Below, piece after piece: positions 1 to 8,411 of a DNA stretch of 24,919 nucleotides (positions within the stretch are counted from its first letter, which is position 1; each line of letters opens with the position of its first letter). The notes under the pieces are model-generated. The model saw only the letters and a program-made list of their open reading frames with translations. It did no database searches and was not told where the DNA came from. The position numbers and the translations under genes were made by a program. The DNA comes from Chloroflexi bacterium RBG_16_60_22 (GTDB lineage: Bacteria; Chloroflexota; Dehalococcoidia; Dehalococcoidales; RBG-16-60-22): NCBI GenBank assembly GCA_001796935.1, contig MGNX01000051.1, positions 13,373 to 38,291 on the forward strand, written 5' to 3'.

Positions 1-390
1 GCCAGCGGCACGCCCCTGTCCGGCCGGACGATAACCTACAAGGAGCTGCCGGAAGGCATCAACTACTACCCCACCTTCTTCAAGCGCGCCATCGACCCCA
101 TCGTCAGCAATTTTGGCTCACAGCCCTGGCGCTTATGGGAAATAGCTGAAAGAATAGGCGGTCGCCGGGCGGAAATCGGGGACATGGCGGTGACCATCGA
201 TGCCCTGCCCCGCGTGCCGGTAACGCCGGTCCTCTGGCGCGGCGACGAGGAGTTCGCCCCGGACGGCAACATCCTGTTCGACAGCACCATCCCGGAATAC
301 CTGCCCACCGAGGACATCACCATACTCAGCGAGATTCTGGCCTGGAAGCTGGTCAGGCTCTTAAAGACGGGAGGTGATTACACTGGCTAA
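1..390 (+). CDS. DUF3786-like protein, 3' part only
   Basis: The frame is open from the first base to the TAA at 388-390, giving 129 residues of a protein whose 5' end lies outside the window. The visible part resembles the C-terminal half of DUF3786 proteins. It has the pattern SG-PL-GR-I-Y-ELP near the start, then LPRVPVTPVLWRGDEEF and LPTEDI close to the end. This family has no assigned biochemical role. From memory its members often sit near corrinoid/iron-sulfur or acetyl-CoA-pathway genes, which fits the formate dehydrogenase genes that follow. The gene overlaps or abuts the next one, with a ribosome binding site for that gene inside its last codons, so the two are probably co-transcribed and translationally coupled. 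The family call rests on remembered motif similarity. Confidence 0.65.
   Translation, partial: ASGTPLSGRTITYKELPEGINYYPTFFKRAIDPIVSNFGSQPWRLWEIAERIGGRRAEIGDMAVTIDALPRVPVTPVLWRGDEEFAPDGNILFDSTIPEYLPTEDITILSEILAWKLVRLLKTGGDYTG
370..377 (+). promoter_or_regulatory. Strong ribosome binding site that decides the first nuoE start
   Basis: GGAGGTGA at 370-377 is a near-perfect anti-16S match inside the end of the upstream gene. The only GTG in the right frame (374-376) lies within this motif and so cannot be served by it. The in-frame CTG at 383-385 lies 5 nt downstream, at a suitable spacing. This suggests initiation at a rare CTG codon, although a GTG start at 374 cannot be excluded. Confidence 0.5.
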
Positions 391-871
391 TGATACTTTG
401 ACCAAAGCGGACGTTCAGGACAAGCTGAAAGAGGTCTTTTCCCACTTTCACGGCGAGCAGCAGGAGCTGATTCCCCTCCTCCAGGAGACCCAGGCGAGGT
501 TCCGCTACCTGCCGGCGGCCGCCATGCGGGAAATCGCCCGGTTCCTGCATATGCCGGAGGCCACCGTTTACGGCGTCAGCACCTTCTACGCCCAGTTCAA
601 GCTGACCCCCCTGGGCAAGAGGATTGTCCGGGTCTGCCGGGGGACGGCGTGCCACGTGCGCGGCTCTTCCAAGGTCCTGGCCGAGATGGAGAAGCAGCTC
701 GGCGTCAAGGCCGGCGAGACCACGGAGGACCGGGAATACACGCTGGAGACGGTCGCCTGTATCGGCGCCTGCGCCCTGGCCCCGACGATGACGATTGATA
801 GCGAGACATACGGGAAAATGACGACCAAGAAAGTTGCGGAGGTTCTAGGTGACAGCAGCAAAGCCGGGTAG
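374..871 (+). CDS. nuoE: NuoE-like [2Fe-2S] subunit of NAD-linked formate dehydrogenase
   Basis: This 165-residue thioredoxin-fold protein belongs to the NuoE / HydC (24 kDa) family. It carries one [2Fe-2S] cluster that passes electrons between the flavin subunit and the catalytic subunit. Four cluster cysteines are visible in family spacing: C88 and C93 in CRGTAC, and C129 and C133 in CIGAC. The N-terminal helical part (about residues 15-80) contains the usual VYGVSTFYAQF segment. The outermost start is GTG 374, but a CTG at 383 fits the ribosome binding site better. Its end overlaps nuoF by 23 nt, a sign of translational coupling. Followed by nuoF and fdhA, it should be the small electron-transfer subunit of a soluble NAD(H)-dependent, possibly bifurcating, formate dehydrogenase rather than part of respiratory complex I; no complex I membrane genes are present. 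Confidence 0.9.
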   Translation: MITLANDTLTKADVQDKLKEVFSHFHGEQQELIPLLQETQARFRYLPAAAMREIARFLHMPEATVYGVSTFYAQFKLTPLGKRIVRVCRGTACHVRGSSKVLAEMEKQLGVKAGETTEDREYTLETVACIGACALAPTMTIDSETYGKMTTKKVAEVLGDSSKAG

Positions 872-2747
872 CAACCACCAGCGGACGATATTTATCTGCC
901 AGGGAACGGGGTGCGTATCGGGGAAATCATTCGATATTACCGCGGCCCTTTCCAGGGCGGCGAAAGAACAGGGGCTGGCCGGGGTAAACGTAGATTTTAC
1001 CGGCTGCCACGGCTTCTGCGAGCAGGGGCCGGTGGCCATCGTCGAGCCGGACGGCATTTTCTATTCTCAGGTCACCGTGGCCGACGTCCCGGAAATCGTC
1101 CAGTCCCATCTCCGCGACGGCAAGCCGGTGGAGCGCCTCTTCTACAAGGACCCGGTCACCGGCGAGGCTATTCCCCACCACCGGGATATTAAATTCTACA
1201 GCAAGCAGCAGCGCATCATTTTACGCAATATCGGGCGCATCAACCCGGAAAGAGTCGATGATTACATCGCGATGGGCGGCTACGAGTCCCTGAAAAAGGT
1301 CCTCAAGGAAATGACCCCGGGGCAGGTCATCGCGGAAATCAAGCGCTCCGGCCTGAGGGGGCGGGGCGGGGCGGGGTTCCCCACCGGCACCAAGTGGGAG
1401 TTCTGCCATAACGCCGCCGGCGACCAGAAGTACATGGTCTGCAACGCCGACGAGGGCGACCCCGGCGCTTTCATGGACCGCTCCACCATGGAGGGCGACC
1501 CCCATACCGTCCTCGAGGGCATGACCATCGCCGCCTACGCCATCGGCGCCACCGAGGGCTACATCTACATCCGCGCCGAATACCCCCTGGCCGTGAAGCG
1601 CGTCAGGCTAGCGCTCCAGCAGTCCGAGGAAAAAGGCTTCCTCGGGGACAATATCCTGGGCTCCGGCTTCAGCCTGCGCATCCACGTCAAGGAAGGCGCC
1701 GGCGCCTTCGTCTGCGGCGAGGAGACGGCCCTGCTGGCCTCCATCGAGGGCAAGCGCGGCATGCCGCGCTCCCGTCCCCCCTTCCCGGCCAACTCCGGCC
1801 TGTGGGGCAAGCCCACCACCATCAACAACGTGAAATCGCTGGCCACGGTGCCGGTCATCATCGCCCGCGGGGCGGACTGGTACGCCGCCACCGGCACGGA
1901 GAAAAGCAAAGGCACCTGCGTCTTCGCCCTGACGGGCAAAATCGCCAACAGCGGCCTCATCGAGGTGCCGATGGGCATCAAGCTCCGCGAGATTATCTAC
2001 GAAATCGGGGGAGGCATCCCGGGCAACAAGAAGTTCAAGGCCGTCCAGACCGGCGGCCCCTCCGGCGGCTGCCTGCCGGAAAGCTATCTCGACCAGTCGG
2101 TCGATTACGAGTCGCTGGCCGCCGCCGGCTCCATGATGGGGTCGGGCGGCATGGTCGTCATGGACGAGGAGACCTGCATGGTGGACGTCGCCCGCTTCTT
2201 CCTCTCCTTCACCCAGGCGGAGTCCTGCGGCAAGTGCGTGCCCTGCCGGGTCGGCACCAAGCAGATGCTCGACATCCTGGAGCGTATCTGCCGCGGCGAG
2301 GGAAAGCCGGAGGATATGGACATCCTCCAGGAGCTTGGTCAGAACGTCAAGGTGGGCTCGCTCTGCGGACTGGGCCAGACAGCCCCCAACCCCGTGCTGA
2401 CCACCCTGCGCTACTTCCGCCACGAGTACGAGGCCCACATCAACGAGAAACGCTGCCCCGCCCTGTCTTGCACCAGCCTGACCTCTTACTTTATACTCCC
2501 TGATAAGTGCCAGGGCTGCGGCATCTGCCTGCGCAACTGCCCGGTGGGATGTATCGCCGGGGACAAGCGGATGGTGCACATCATCGACCAGGAGAAATGC
2601 ATCAAGTGCGGCACCTGCCTGGATGTCTGCCCGGAGCGTTTCAACGCTGTGCTCAAGGTCTCCGGGGAGACCATCGAGGTCCCCGCCGCGCCCGTCCCGG
2701 TGACGGCCGGCAAGCCGGCGGCGGCCGCCGCATCTCAAAAAGAGTGA
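849..2747 (+). CDS. nuoF: NuoF-like FMN/NADH-binding subunit of formate dehydrogenase
   Basis: This 632-residue NADH-dehydrogenase flavoprotein is of the HydB/NuoF type found in soluble hydrogenases and formate dehydrogenases. It has an N-terminal thioredoxin-like [2Fe-2S] domain (C17, C22, C53, C57). The FMN and NADH site follows (glycine-rich RGRGGAGFPTG near residue 170 and NADEGDPGAF near 198). A [4Fe-4S] motif ESCGKCVPC lies near residue 457. Two C-terminal ferredoxin motifs (CQGCGICLRNCP and CIKCGTCLDVCP, about residues 553-595) precede an Ala/Pro-rich tail. The extra N- and C-terminal clusters separate it from plain complex I NuoF. The GTG start at 849 has GGAGG at 839-843. It is expected to oxidise or reduce NAD(H) and trade electrons with FdhA, possibly also with ferredoxin. 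A close paralogue lies at 9673-11589. Confidence 0.93.
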   Translation: MTAAKPGSNHQRTIFICQGTGCVSGKSFDITAALSRAAKEQGLAGVNVDFTGCHGFCEQGPVAIVEPDGIFYSQVTVADVPEIVQSHLRDGKPVERLFYKDPVTGEAIPHHRDIKFYSKQQRIILRNIGRINPERVDDYIAMGGYESLKKVLKEMTPGQVIAEIKRSGLRGRGGAGFPTGTKWEFCHNAAGDQKYMVCNADEGDPGAFMDRSTMEGDPHTVLEGMTIAAYAIGATEGYIYIRAEYPLAVKRVRLALQQSEEKGFLGDNILGSGFSLRIHVKEGAGAFVCGEETALLASIEGKRGMPRSRPPFPANSGLWGKPTTINNVKSLATVPVIIARGADWYAATGTEKSKGTCVFALTGKIANSGLIEVPMGIKLREIIYEIGGGIPGNKKFKAVQTGGPSGGCLPESYLDQSVDYESLAAAGSMMGSGGMVVMDEETCMVDVARFFLSFTQAESCGKCVPCRVGTKQMLDILERICRGEGKPEDMDILQELGQNVKVGSLCGLGQTAPNPVLTTLRYFRHEYEAHINEKRCPALSCTSLTSYFILPDKCQGCGICLRNCPVGCIAGDKRMVHIIDQEKCIKCGTCLDVCPERFNAVLKVSGETIEVPAAPVPVTAGKPAAAAASQKE

Positions 2748-2754
2748 GCGTGAC

Positions 2755-5520
2755 GTGAGCGATATTACTCTGACCATCAACGGACGGGAAGTAAAAGCCA
2801 ACCGGGGCATGACGGTGCTGGAAGCGGCCCAGGCGGCGGACATCTATATCCCCACCCTCTGCCACTACCCGGACCTGGAGCCGTACGGGGGCTGCCGACT
2901 CTGCCTCGTGGAGATTGAGAAGATGCGCGGCCTGCCCACCGCCTGCACCACCCCCGCCGCCGACGGCATGGTCGTCACCACGGGGTCGGCGGCCATCGAC
3001 TCGGTGCGGCACGCCTCGCTGGAGCTGATACTCACCACCCACCCCTGTGACTGCCTCGAGTGCCACCGCCGCCACCGCTGCGGGCCCTACGACGTTTGCC
3101 TGCGGCACGTCGCCGTCACCGACCGCTGCGTCACCTGCCCGGCCAACGAGGACTGCGAGCTCCAGCAGGTCGTCGACTACGTCGGGGTGCACAAGCTGCG
3201 CATCCCCCGGGACACCCGCCCCCGCGAAATCGATGCCAGCAATCCCTTCTTTACCATCGACCGCAACCGCTGCATCCTCTGCGCCCGCTGCGTGCGTGCC
3301 TGCCAGGAGATTACCTGCATCGGTACCATCGACATGTCCTACCGCGGCTATGCCATGAAGGTCAGCACCTTCGGGGACCTGCCGCTCATCGAGACGGACT
3401 GTGGCTCCTGCGGCGAGTGCATGGTGCGCTGCCCGGTGGGAGCCATGTTCCCCAAGGACATCATCCGCCCGGAGCGGGAGGTCAGGACCGTCTGCACCTA
3501 CTGCGGGGTCGGCTGCTCGATGTACCTGGGCGTTAAAGACGGTAAAATCACCGGCGTCCGCGGCGTCAGGGAAGGGCCGGTCAATCACGGCCGACTCTGC
3601 GTGAAGGGCCGCTTCGGCATCGCCGAGTTCGTTAACCACCCTGACCGTCTCACCACCCCGCTCATCAGGAAGAACGGTCGCTTTGAAGAGGCCTCCTGGG
3701 AAGAGGCCCTCGACCTGGTGGTCGCCAGGCTGGGAAAATACCGTGGAGATGAAGTGGCGGTAATCTCCTCCGCCAAGAGCACCAACGAGGACAACTACGT
3801 CATGCAGAAGCTGGCCCGGGCGGTGCTGGGCACCAATAACGTCGACCACTGTGCCCGTCTCTGACATGCCCCCACCGTGGCCGGTCTGGCCACATCCTTC
3901 GGCAGCGGGGCCATGACGAACTCCATCGCCGACATCAACGAGGCGGCCTGCGTCCTGGCCATCGGCACCAATACCACCCAGGCCCACCCGATTATCGGGA
4001 TGAACCTGCGCAGTGCCGTGAAGAAAGGCAAAACTAAACTCATCGTCGCCAACCCCCTGGAAATCGGCCTGGTACGCGATGCCGAAATCTGGCTGCGCCA
4101 CCGCGCCGGCACGGACGTCGTCCTGCTCATGGGCCTGATGAAGGTCATCGTCGATGAAGGGCTGGCGGACGAAAAGTTCATCCGGGAGCGCGGCGAGAAC
4201 TTCGACGCCTTCAAGGACTCCCTGCGGCACTACCCGCTCGACCTCGTGGAGAAGGTCACCGGCGTCCCCGGCGCAAAGGTAGTCGCGGCCGCCCGCCTCT
4301 ATGCCACCAGCCATCCGGCGGCCATCCTCTACACGATGGGCATCACCCAGCACACCCACGGCACGGACAACGTCATGGCCATCGCCAACCTGGCCATGCT
4401 TACCGGCAATATCGGCAAGCCCGGCTCGGGCGTCAACCCCCTGCGGGGACAGAACAACGTCCAGGGGGCCTGCGACATGGGCGCCCTGCCCAACGTCTAC
4501 TCCGGGTACCAGTCCGTGGCCGACCCCAGGGTGAAGGAGAAGTTCGAGACGGCCTGGGGCGCCGCGCTGAACCCCACCCCCGGCAAGACCCTCACCGAGA
4601 TTATGCCCCTGGCCCACGAGGGCAAGATTAAGGCCATCTATCTCATGGGGGAGAACCCATCGCTGAGCGACCCCGATGCCAGCCATGTCCGCGAGGCGAT
4701 GCAGCGGCTGGACTTCTTCGTGGTGCAGGACATCTTCCTTTCGGAGACCGCCCGCCTGGCGGACGTCGTGCTGCCGGCCGCCAGCTTCGCCGAGAAGGAC
4801 GGCACCTTCACCAACACCGAGCGCCGTGTGCAGCGGGTGAGAAAGGCCATCGAGCCGGTGGGCGACAGCCGCCCCGACTGGTGGATTACCTGCCAGATTG
4901 CGAAGCGGATGGGGGCCAAAGGCTTCGACTTTGAAAGTCCCGCGCAAATAATGGCCGAGATTGCGCGCCTCACTCCCAGCTACGGCGGCATCAGCTTCGA
5001 CCGCCTGGAGAAAGAGAGCCTGCAGTGGCCCTGCCCCACCCCGGAGCACCCGGGCACGGCTATCCTCCACACCGAGCTGTTCAGCCGGGGCAAGGGGCAC
5101 TTCGTGGCGCTGGACTACAAGCCTCCGGCCGAACTCCCCGACGCCGAGTACCCGCTGGTGCTCACCACGGACCGCTCCCTGTTCCACTACCACACCGGCA
5201 CGATGACCCGCAAGGTCAAGGGACTCAATCTCTTCCGCAAAGAGGAGCTGGTAGCGATTAACCCCGGCGACGCCGCCGGCCTGGGCATCGCCGACGGGGA
5301 GATGGTCAGGGTGGTCTCGCGGCGCGGCCGGGTGACCGCCAAGGCCCGGCTTACGGAGGCGTCCCCGCCCGGCACCATCGCCATGACCTTTCACTTTGCA
5401 GAGAGCCCCACCAACGAGCTGACCAACCCGGCCTTCGACCCCGTGGCCAAGACACCGGAGCTCAAGGTGGCCGCGGTGAGGGTGGAGAAGGCGGAGCGGG
5501 CGGCCGTTGCCACGGGCTAA
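2755..5520 (+). CDS. fdhA: Selenocysteine-containing formate dehydrogenase catalytic subunit (UGA read through)
   Basis: Read as one gene, this encodes about 921 residues with selenocysteine at position 370 (TGA 3862-3864). The N-terminal NuoG-like part has a [2Fe-2S] site (C36, C47, C50, C64), a His/Cys [4Fe-4S] site (H96, C100, C103, C109 region) and two ferredoxin clusters (C173-C183 and C216-C226). The molybdopterin domain begins with CTYCGVGC (C247, C250, C254) and C282. The active-site context is CARL-Sec-HAPTVAGLA, matching the CARV-Sec-H-P-VAG of FdhF/FdhA. Later landmarks are MGITQHTHGTDNV, GKPGSGVNPLRGQNNVQG and the C-terminal LTTDRSLFHYHTGTMT cofactor-binding segment. The protein continues in the same frame to 5518-5520 with unbroken homology, so the TGA is not a disruption. 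It interconverts formate and CO2 in the cytoplasm (no Tat signal), the first step of the methyl branch. The GTG start lies 7 nt after the nuoF stop. Confidence 0.95.
3862..3893 (+). promoter_or_regulatory. UGA selenocysteine codon plus bacterial SECIS hairpin
   Basis: The TGA at 3862-3864 is followed after 12 nt by a perfect 6-bp stem: GTGGCC at 3877-3882 pairs with GGCCAC at 3888-3893 around the loop GGTCT (3883-3887). E. coli fdhF has the same arrangement, with a GGUCU apical loop at about the same distance from the UGA, where SelB binds. The stem lies inside the conserved coding segment TVAGLA. Confidence 0.93.
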
Positions 5521-5527
5521 TTTTTTC

Positions 5528-5576
5528 GTCATTCCCGCCCCGTATCGGCGTACGGGGTAAACTCCAGCGGGAATCC
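5528..5576 (+). repeat. 49-bp intergenic repeat, copy A (inverted partner at 18096-18144)
   Basis: The unit starts GTCATTCCCGCC and ends CAGCGGGAATCC, so its own ends are partly complementary (ATTCCCGC with GCGGGAAT). Comparison with the reverse complement of 18096-18144 gives 47 of 49 matching positions; only positions 14 and 17 of the unit differ. The two copies are in opposite orientation. Confidence 0.9.
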
Positions 5577-5632
5577 AGCCTACCTCATCCCCCCGTCATT
5601 GCGAGCGAAGCGAAGCAATCTCTTTCTATCTT

Positions 5633-5660
5633 CTACCTCACCCCCTTTGTCCCCCTCTCC
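5633..5660 (+). repeat. 28-bp repeat, copy A (inverted partner at 18063-18090)
   Basis: This C-rich unit runs from CTACCTCA to CCCCCTCTCC. It matches the reverse complement of 18063-18090 at 26 of 28 positions. It lies 56 nt from the 49-bp repeat here but only 5 nt from it in the other copy. The extra sequence here includes the CGTCATTGCGAG-type unit, suggesting one repeat inserted into another. Confidence 0.85.
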
Positions 5661-5685
5661 TGACGAGGTTTCACCGGAGAGGGGG
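5651..5685. repeat. Hairpin with a perfect 10-bp stem
   Basis: CCCCCTCTCC (5651-5660) pairs perfectly with GGAGAGGGGG (5676-5685) across a 15-nt loop. It overlaps the end of the 28-bp repeat. No T-tract follows on either strand, so a REP-like element is more likely than a classical terminator. Confidence 0.7.
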
Positions 5686-5694
5686 AGGAAAAGA

Positions 5695-5716
5695 AAGAGG
5701 GGCTGTCGCCCCTCTT
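5695..5716. repeat. REP-like hairpin of the AGAGGGGC-N4-GCCCCTCT type
   Basis: AAGAGGGGC (5695-5703) pairs with GCCCCTCTT (5708-5716) around the tetraloop TGTC. The same design recurs at 5771-5790 and 17984-18003, so it is a small dispersed family. It could slow RNA decay or end transcription of the converging genes. Confidence 0.75.
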
Positions 5717-5770
5717 AAACGCCCCGCTTTTAAGGTGAATGGTTAACCTGTATTTCCCACGGGGAAGCTT

Positions 5771-5790
5771 GAAGGGGCGTCAGCCCCTTC
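5771..5790. repeat. REP-like hairpin, second member
   Basis: GAAGGGGC (5771-5778) pairs with GCCCCTTC (5783-5790) around GTCA and is followed by the A/T-rich AATAATTATT. Its core AGGGGC-N4-GCCCCT is shared with 5695-5716 and 17984-18003. Confidence 0.75.
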
Positions 5791-5879
5791 AATAATTATT
5801 CCCCCTTCCCTTCATCAATACCCAAGGGAATGGGGCCAGGGGGATAGGTCACCACAAAACCCTTTGGCAAGTAACATAT

Positions 5880-6803
5880 CTACCCCCCTTCCTGCAATAA
5901 TCTCTCGGCGGTGATGGCCGCGATGGCGCCGTCACCTACCGCCGTCACGATTTGCCGGGGGGAACCGCTCCGGATATCACCTGCCGCCAGGATGAACGGG
6001 ACTTCCGTCTCCATTTTTTCGTTGACGATGATTTGCCCCTGCGCGTCCAGCGGCACCACGCCGTCCAGGTAGCCGGTTTCCGGCTCCAGCCCGATGTGCA
6101 CCAGGACGCCGTCCACCCGGAGCTTTTCTTTCTTATTATCTGCCGCGTCCCGCAGCTCCACCGCCTCAACCTTGCCGTCACCGGTAATAGCCTCCACCCT
6201 CACCCCGCAGCGCACCTCTATCCTGGGGTCGGCGTCCACCTTTTCCCGCAGCACCGCCGTGGCGGTGAGCCCGGGCATAGCCTCGATAAGAATGACCCTG
6301 GATGCAATTTTCGCCATGTAAAGCGCCTCGGTGACGCCGGCATCACCGCCGCCACACACCGCCACCACCTTGTCCGCGAAGTGCCCGCCGTCGCAGAAGG
6401 CACAGGAAAAAACGCCCTTCCCGGCCAGGTCGTCCTCGCCCGGGACGCCCAGCTTCTTGTTCCGGGAACCCCCGGCGATAATCACGACGTTGGTGGTAAA
6501 GCCCTGGCCGCGGGAGCACCCCACCCACCGCGTGCCGGAAAAGACCTCCAGGCCGGTAACCTCGGCGGTTTCCGTCTCCAGGCCGAACTTCACGGCCTGG
6601 CTGACCATCTCCGTCGCCAGCTTCGCGCCGGCGACGCCCCCCGAGTAGCCGGGGTAGTTCTCCACCAGCTCGATGTTCCGGATGTAGCCGCCGACGGCAT
6701 CCTTATCGAGGAGGAGGGTCCGCCGCCTGGCCCGGCTGAGATAAAGTCCGGCGGCAAGCCCCGCCGGCCCTCCCCCGATGATAACGGCATCCCAGTCAAA
6801 CAT
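5880..6803 (-). CDS. trxB: Thioredoxin-reductase-like FAD disulfide oxidoreductase
   Basis: This 307-residue, two-dinucleotide-domain flavoprotein has the size and order of bacterial thioredoxin reductase. It carries an N-terminal FAD motif VIIGGGPAGLAAGLYLSRA, a redox pair CAFC in SCAFCDGG (usually CATC), a second dinucleotide motif AVCGGGDAGVTEAL, and a C-terminal ILAAGDIRSGSPRQIVTAVGDGAIAA. The basic HRR-type motif that normally grips the NADPH 2'-phosphate is missing; the segment after the second Rossmann strand reads VILIEAMPGL. This suggests NADH or another electron donor rather than NADPH. GGAGG on the minus strand (6810-6814) supports the ATG at 6801-6803. The gene is transcribed away from hdrC and converges on fdhA. 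It may keep thiols of the neighbouring iron-sulfur enzymes reduced, but no thioredoxin gene is visible and its partner is unknown. Confidence 0.85.
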   Translation of the reverse strand: MFDWDAVIIGGGPAGLAAGLYLSRARRRTLLLDKDAVGGYIRNIELVENYPGYSGGVAGAKLATEMVSQAVKFGLETETAEVTGLEVFSGTRWVGCSRGQGFTTNVVIIAGGSRNKKLGVPGEDDLAGKGVFSCAFCDGGHFADKVVAVCGGGDAGVTEALYMAKIASRVILIEAMPGLTATAVLREKVDADPRIEVRCGVRVEAITGDGKVEAVELRDAADNKKEKLRVDGVLVHIGLEPETGYLDGVVPLDAQGQIIVNEKMETEVPFILAAGDIRSGSPRQIVTAVGDGAIAAITAERLLQEGG

Positions 6804-6931
6804 AACGGGCCTCCGTTCCTGTGGAATAGATTAAGGGTGCTGCCAGGTAACAGGATAACAGATGCCTACCTTACGGTCAATCGTACCCGTGTTGCTACAG
6901 GCGTGGGCGTTGTGCTAAGATTAATAAGGAA

Positions 6932-7495
6932 ATGGTTAGTTTCCTCAATGAGGTCAGGTCCACCCCCGGCGGCGAACATATCCTAGCCTGTATCCAGTGC
7001 GGCACCTGCACGGGCAGCTGCCCGATGGCGGCATTCATGGAATACCCCCCAAGAAAGATAATCGCCATGATACGGGCCGGGATGAGGGACGAGGTGCTCT
7101 CCAGTAACTCCATGTGGTTCTGCCTTTCCTGCTATACCTGCACCGCCCGCTGTCCCAAAGGCGTCAAACCCACCGATTTGGCCCATGCCCTGGAGAGTCT
7201 GGCCAGTCGGCACGGTTTCACCATCGGGGGGACGCGGACGCCGTCGATGTACCGCAGCTTCGTCGACTCCATCCGGGCCAACGGGCGCGTCCATGAGCTG
7301 GGCATGATGACCAGGTACTACCTGTCCCTGACCCCCGACCTGCTGGCCCACCCCGTGGCGACCCTCAAGATAGCGCTCCTGGCCCTGAAGCTCTTCACCC
7401 GGAAGCGCCTGCCAATGATGTCCCACCGCATCAAGGGACGTAACGACCTCTCCCGGATTATCCAGAAATTTAGAGAGGCAAGGGGCACCAGTTGA
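6932..7495 (+). CDS. hdrC: Heterodisulfide reductase subunit C-like iron-sulfur protein
   Basis: This 187-residue protein has two [4Fe-4S] ferredoxin motifs in HdrC order: C20, C23, C26, C30 (CIQCGTCTGSC) and C64, C67, C70, C74 (CLSCYTCTARC). A helical C-terminal part follows. HdrC relays electrons between HdrA and HdrB. The ATG at 6932 has a short AAGGAA ribosome binding site just upstream. The stop TGA overlaps the TTG start of hdrB, so the two are translationally coupled. It begins the + strand operon that runs through the split hdrA and the second nuoEF set. In acetogens such Hdr sets have been linked to MetVF methylene-THF reductase, and metVF is found here further downstream. A role with a CoM-S-S-CoB substrate is not expected in a bacterium with folate C1 genes. 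Confidence 0.92.
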   Translation: MVSFLNEVRSTPGGEHILACIQCGTCTGSCPMAAFMEYPPRKIIAMIRAGMRDEVLSSNSMWFCLSCYTCTARCPKGVKPTDLAHALESLASRHGFTIGGTRTPSMYRSFVDSIRANGRVHELGMMTRYYLSLTPDLLAHPVATLKIALLALKLFTRKRLPMMSHRIKGRNDLSRIIQKFREARGTS

Positions 7496-8394
7496 AATAT
7501 TACAGCTACTTTCCCGGCTGCTCGGCGGAGAGCACCGGGCTGGGCCTGGGCCTTTCGACAAAGGCCATCGCCAAACCCCTCGGCTTCGAGCTGGTGGAGA
7601 TTGAGGACTGGAACTGCTGCGGCTCGACGCCCTACGGCTCCCTCGACGAAGAGGAGGCGATAGTCGTCGCCGCCCGCAACCTGGCGCTGGCGGAGAAGAT
7701 GGGGTTCGACCTGGTGACGCCGTGCAGCTCGTGCTACGTGACCCTGTCCCGGGCCAACGGGCACCTGCGGGAGCACCCCAGGATGCTGGCCCGCGTCAAC
7801 GAGGCCCTGGCGGTGGCCGGCCTGAGCTACCGCGGCAGCCTGCGGGTGAGGCTCCTGGTGGACGTCCTGGTCAACGATATCACCCCGGAGGTCATCGCCG
7901 CCAGGCTGAAGAAACCGCTCCGCGGCGTCAGGGTGGCCCCCTACTACGGCTGCCAGATGGTACGTCCCCGGTACGGCCTGGACGATACCGAGCAACCCCA
8001 GACGCTGGACCGCCTGGTAGCCAGCACCGGTGCCGAGGCGGTGGACTTTCCGCTCAAGGCCAGGTGCTGCGGGGGGTCGCTGACCCTTTCCGAGGAAGAT
8101 AGCGTGCTGCACCTGATGCACAAGCTGCTCCGGAGCGCCGCCGCCGGCGGTGCCCAATGCCTGGTGACACCCTGCCCTCTCTGCCAGACCAACCTCGATG
8201 CCTACCAGTACCGGGTCAATGCCAGGTTCAAGACGGACTTTAAAATACCGGTGCTCTTCATTTCCCAGCTCATCGGCATGGCCCTGGACATCGACGCCAG
8301 GTCACTCGGCATGTTTACCAATATCGTCCCGCCCCGCGAGCTGCTGGACTACGTTTACCGGGACTACTTCACGACCAACCGTGTTAAAACATAA
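7492..8394 (+). CDS. hdrB: Heterodisulfide reductase subunit B-like, two CCG domains
   Basis: This 300-residue protein carries two complete cysteine-rich CCG domains in the exact spacing of HdrB. The first is C10-x31-C42C43-x34-C78-xx-C81 and the second is C154-x37-C192C193-x34-C228-xx-C231. In HdrB these bind the noncubane [4Fe-4S] clusters that carry out disulfide chemistry or electron transfer. All ten cysteines are present, so the site should be functional. The start is TTG 7492, overlapping the hdrC stop. In the bacterial context the terminal acceptor is unknown. By analogy with acetogenic MetVF-Hdr sets, it may hand electrons to MetV/MetF rather than to a heterodisulfide. Confidence 0.93.
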   Translation: MKYYSYFPGCSAESTGLGLGLSTKAIAKPLGFELVEIEDWNCCGSTPYGSLDEEEAIVVAARNLALAEKMGFDLVTPCSSCYVTLSRANGHLREHPRMLARVNEALAVAGLSYRGSLRVRLLVDVLVNDITPEVIAARLKKPLRGVRVAPYYGCQMVRPRYGLDDTEQPQTLDRLVASTGAEAVDFPLKARCCGGSLTLSEEDSVLHLMHKLLRSAAAGGAQCLVTPCPLCQTNLDAYQYRVNARFKTDFKIPVLFISQLIGMALDIDARSLGMFTNIVPPRELLDYVYRDYFTTNRVKT

Positions 8395-8411
8395 CCGCTA
8401 GGGAGTCGAAT

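Larger units (their letters stand above)
5521..5879. other. Repeat-rich intergenic region between fdhA and trxB
   Basis: No gene is seen in these 359 bases between convergent fdhA and the trxB-like gene. The stretch is a mosaic of short palindromic or REP-like units, listed separately. It also contains CGTCATTGCGAGCGAAGCGA at about 5594-5613, a type of repeat common between genes in many bacterial genomes. No convincing U-tract terminator for fdhA was found, though the hairpins may serve as transcription or RNA-decay barriers from both sides. Confidence 0.7.

Noticed and set aside
3862..3864. TGA interrupting fdhA, read as a nonsense mutation or pseudogene
   Set aside because: Its position matches the catalytic Sec of FdhA, the frame continues with full homology, and a SECIS hairpin follows directly.
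2653..5532. Very long antisense open frame opposite fdhA (over 950 codons)
   Set aside because: It lacks recognisable motifs, is rich in Gly/Ala/Val/His as expected from GC-rich antisense shadow frames, and is fully covered by the real fdhA gene.
6892..6921. Possible promoter TTGCTA-N18-TAAGAT in front of hdrC
   Set aside because: Both boxes match only 4 of 6, the spacing is 18, and it would start transcription almost at the ATG.
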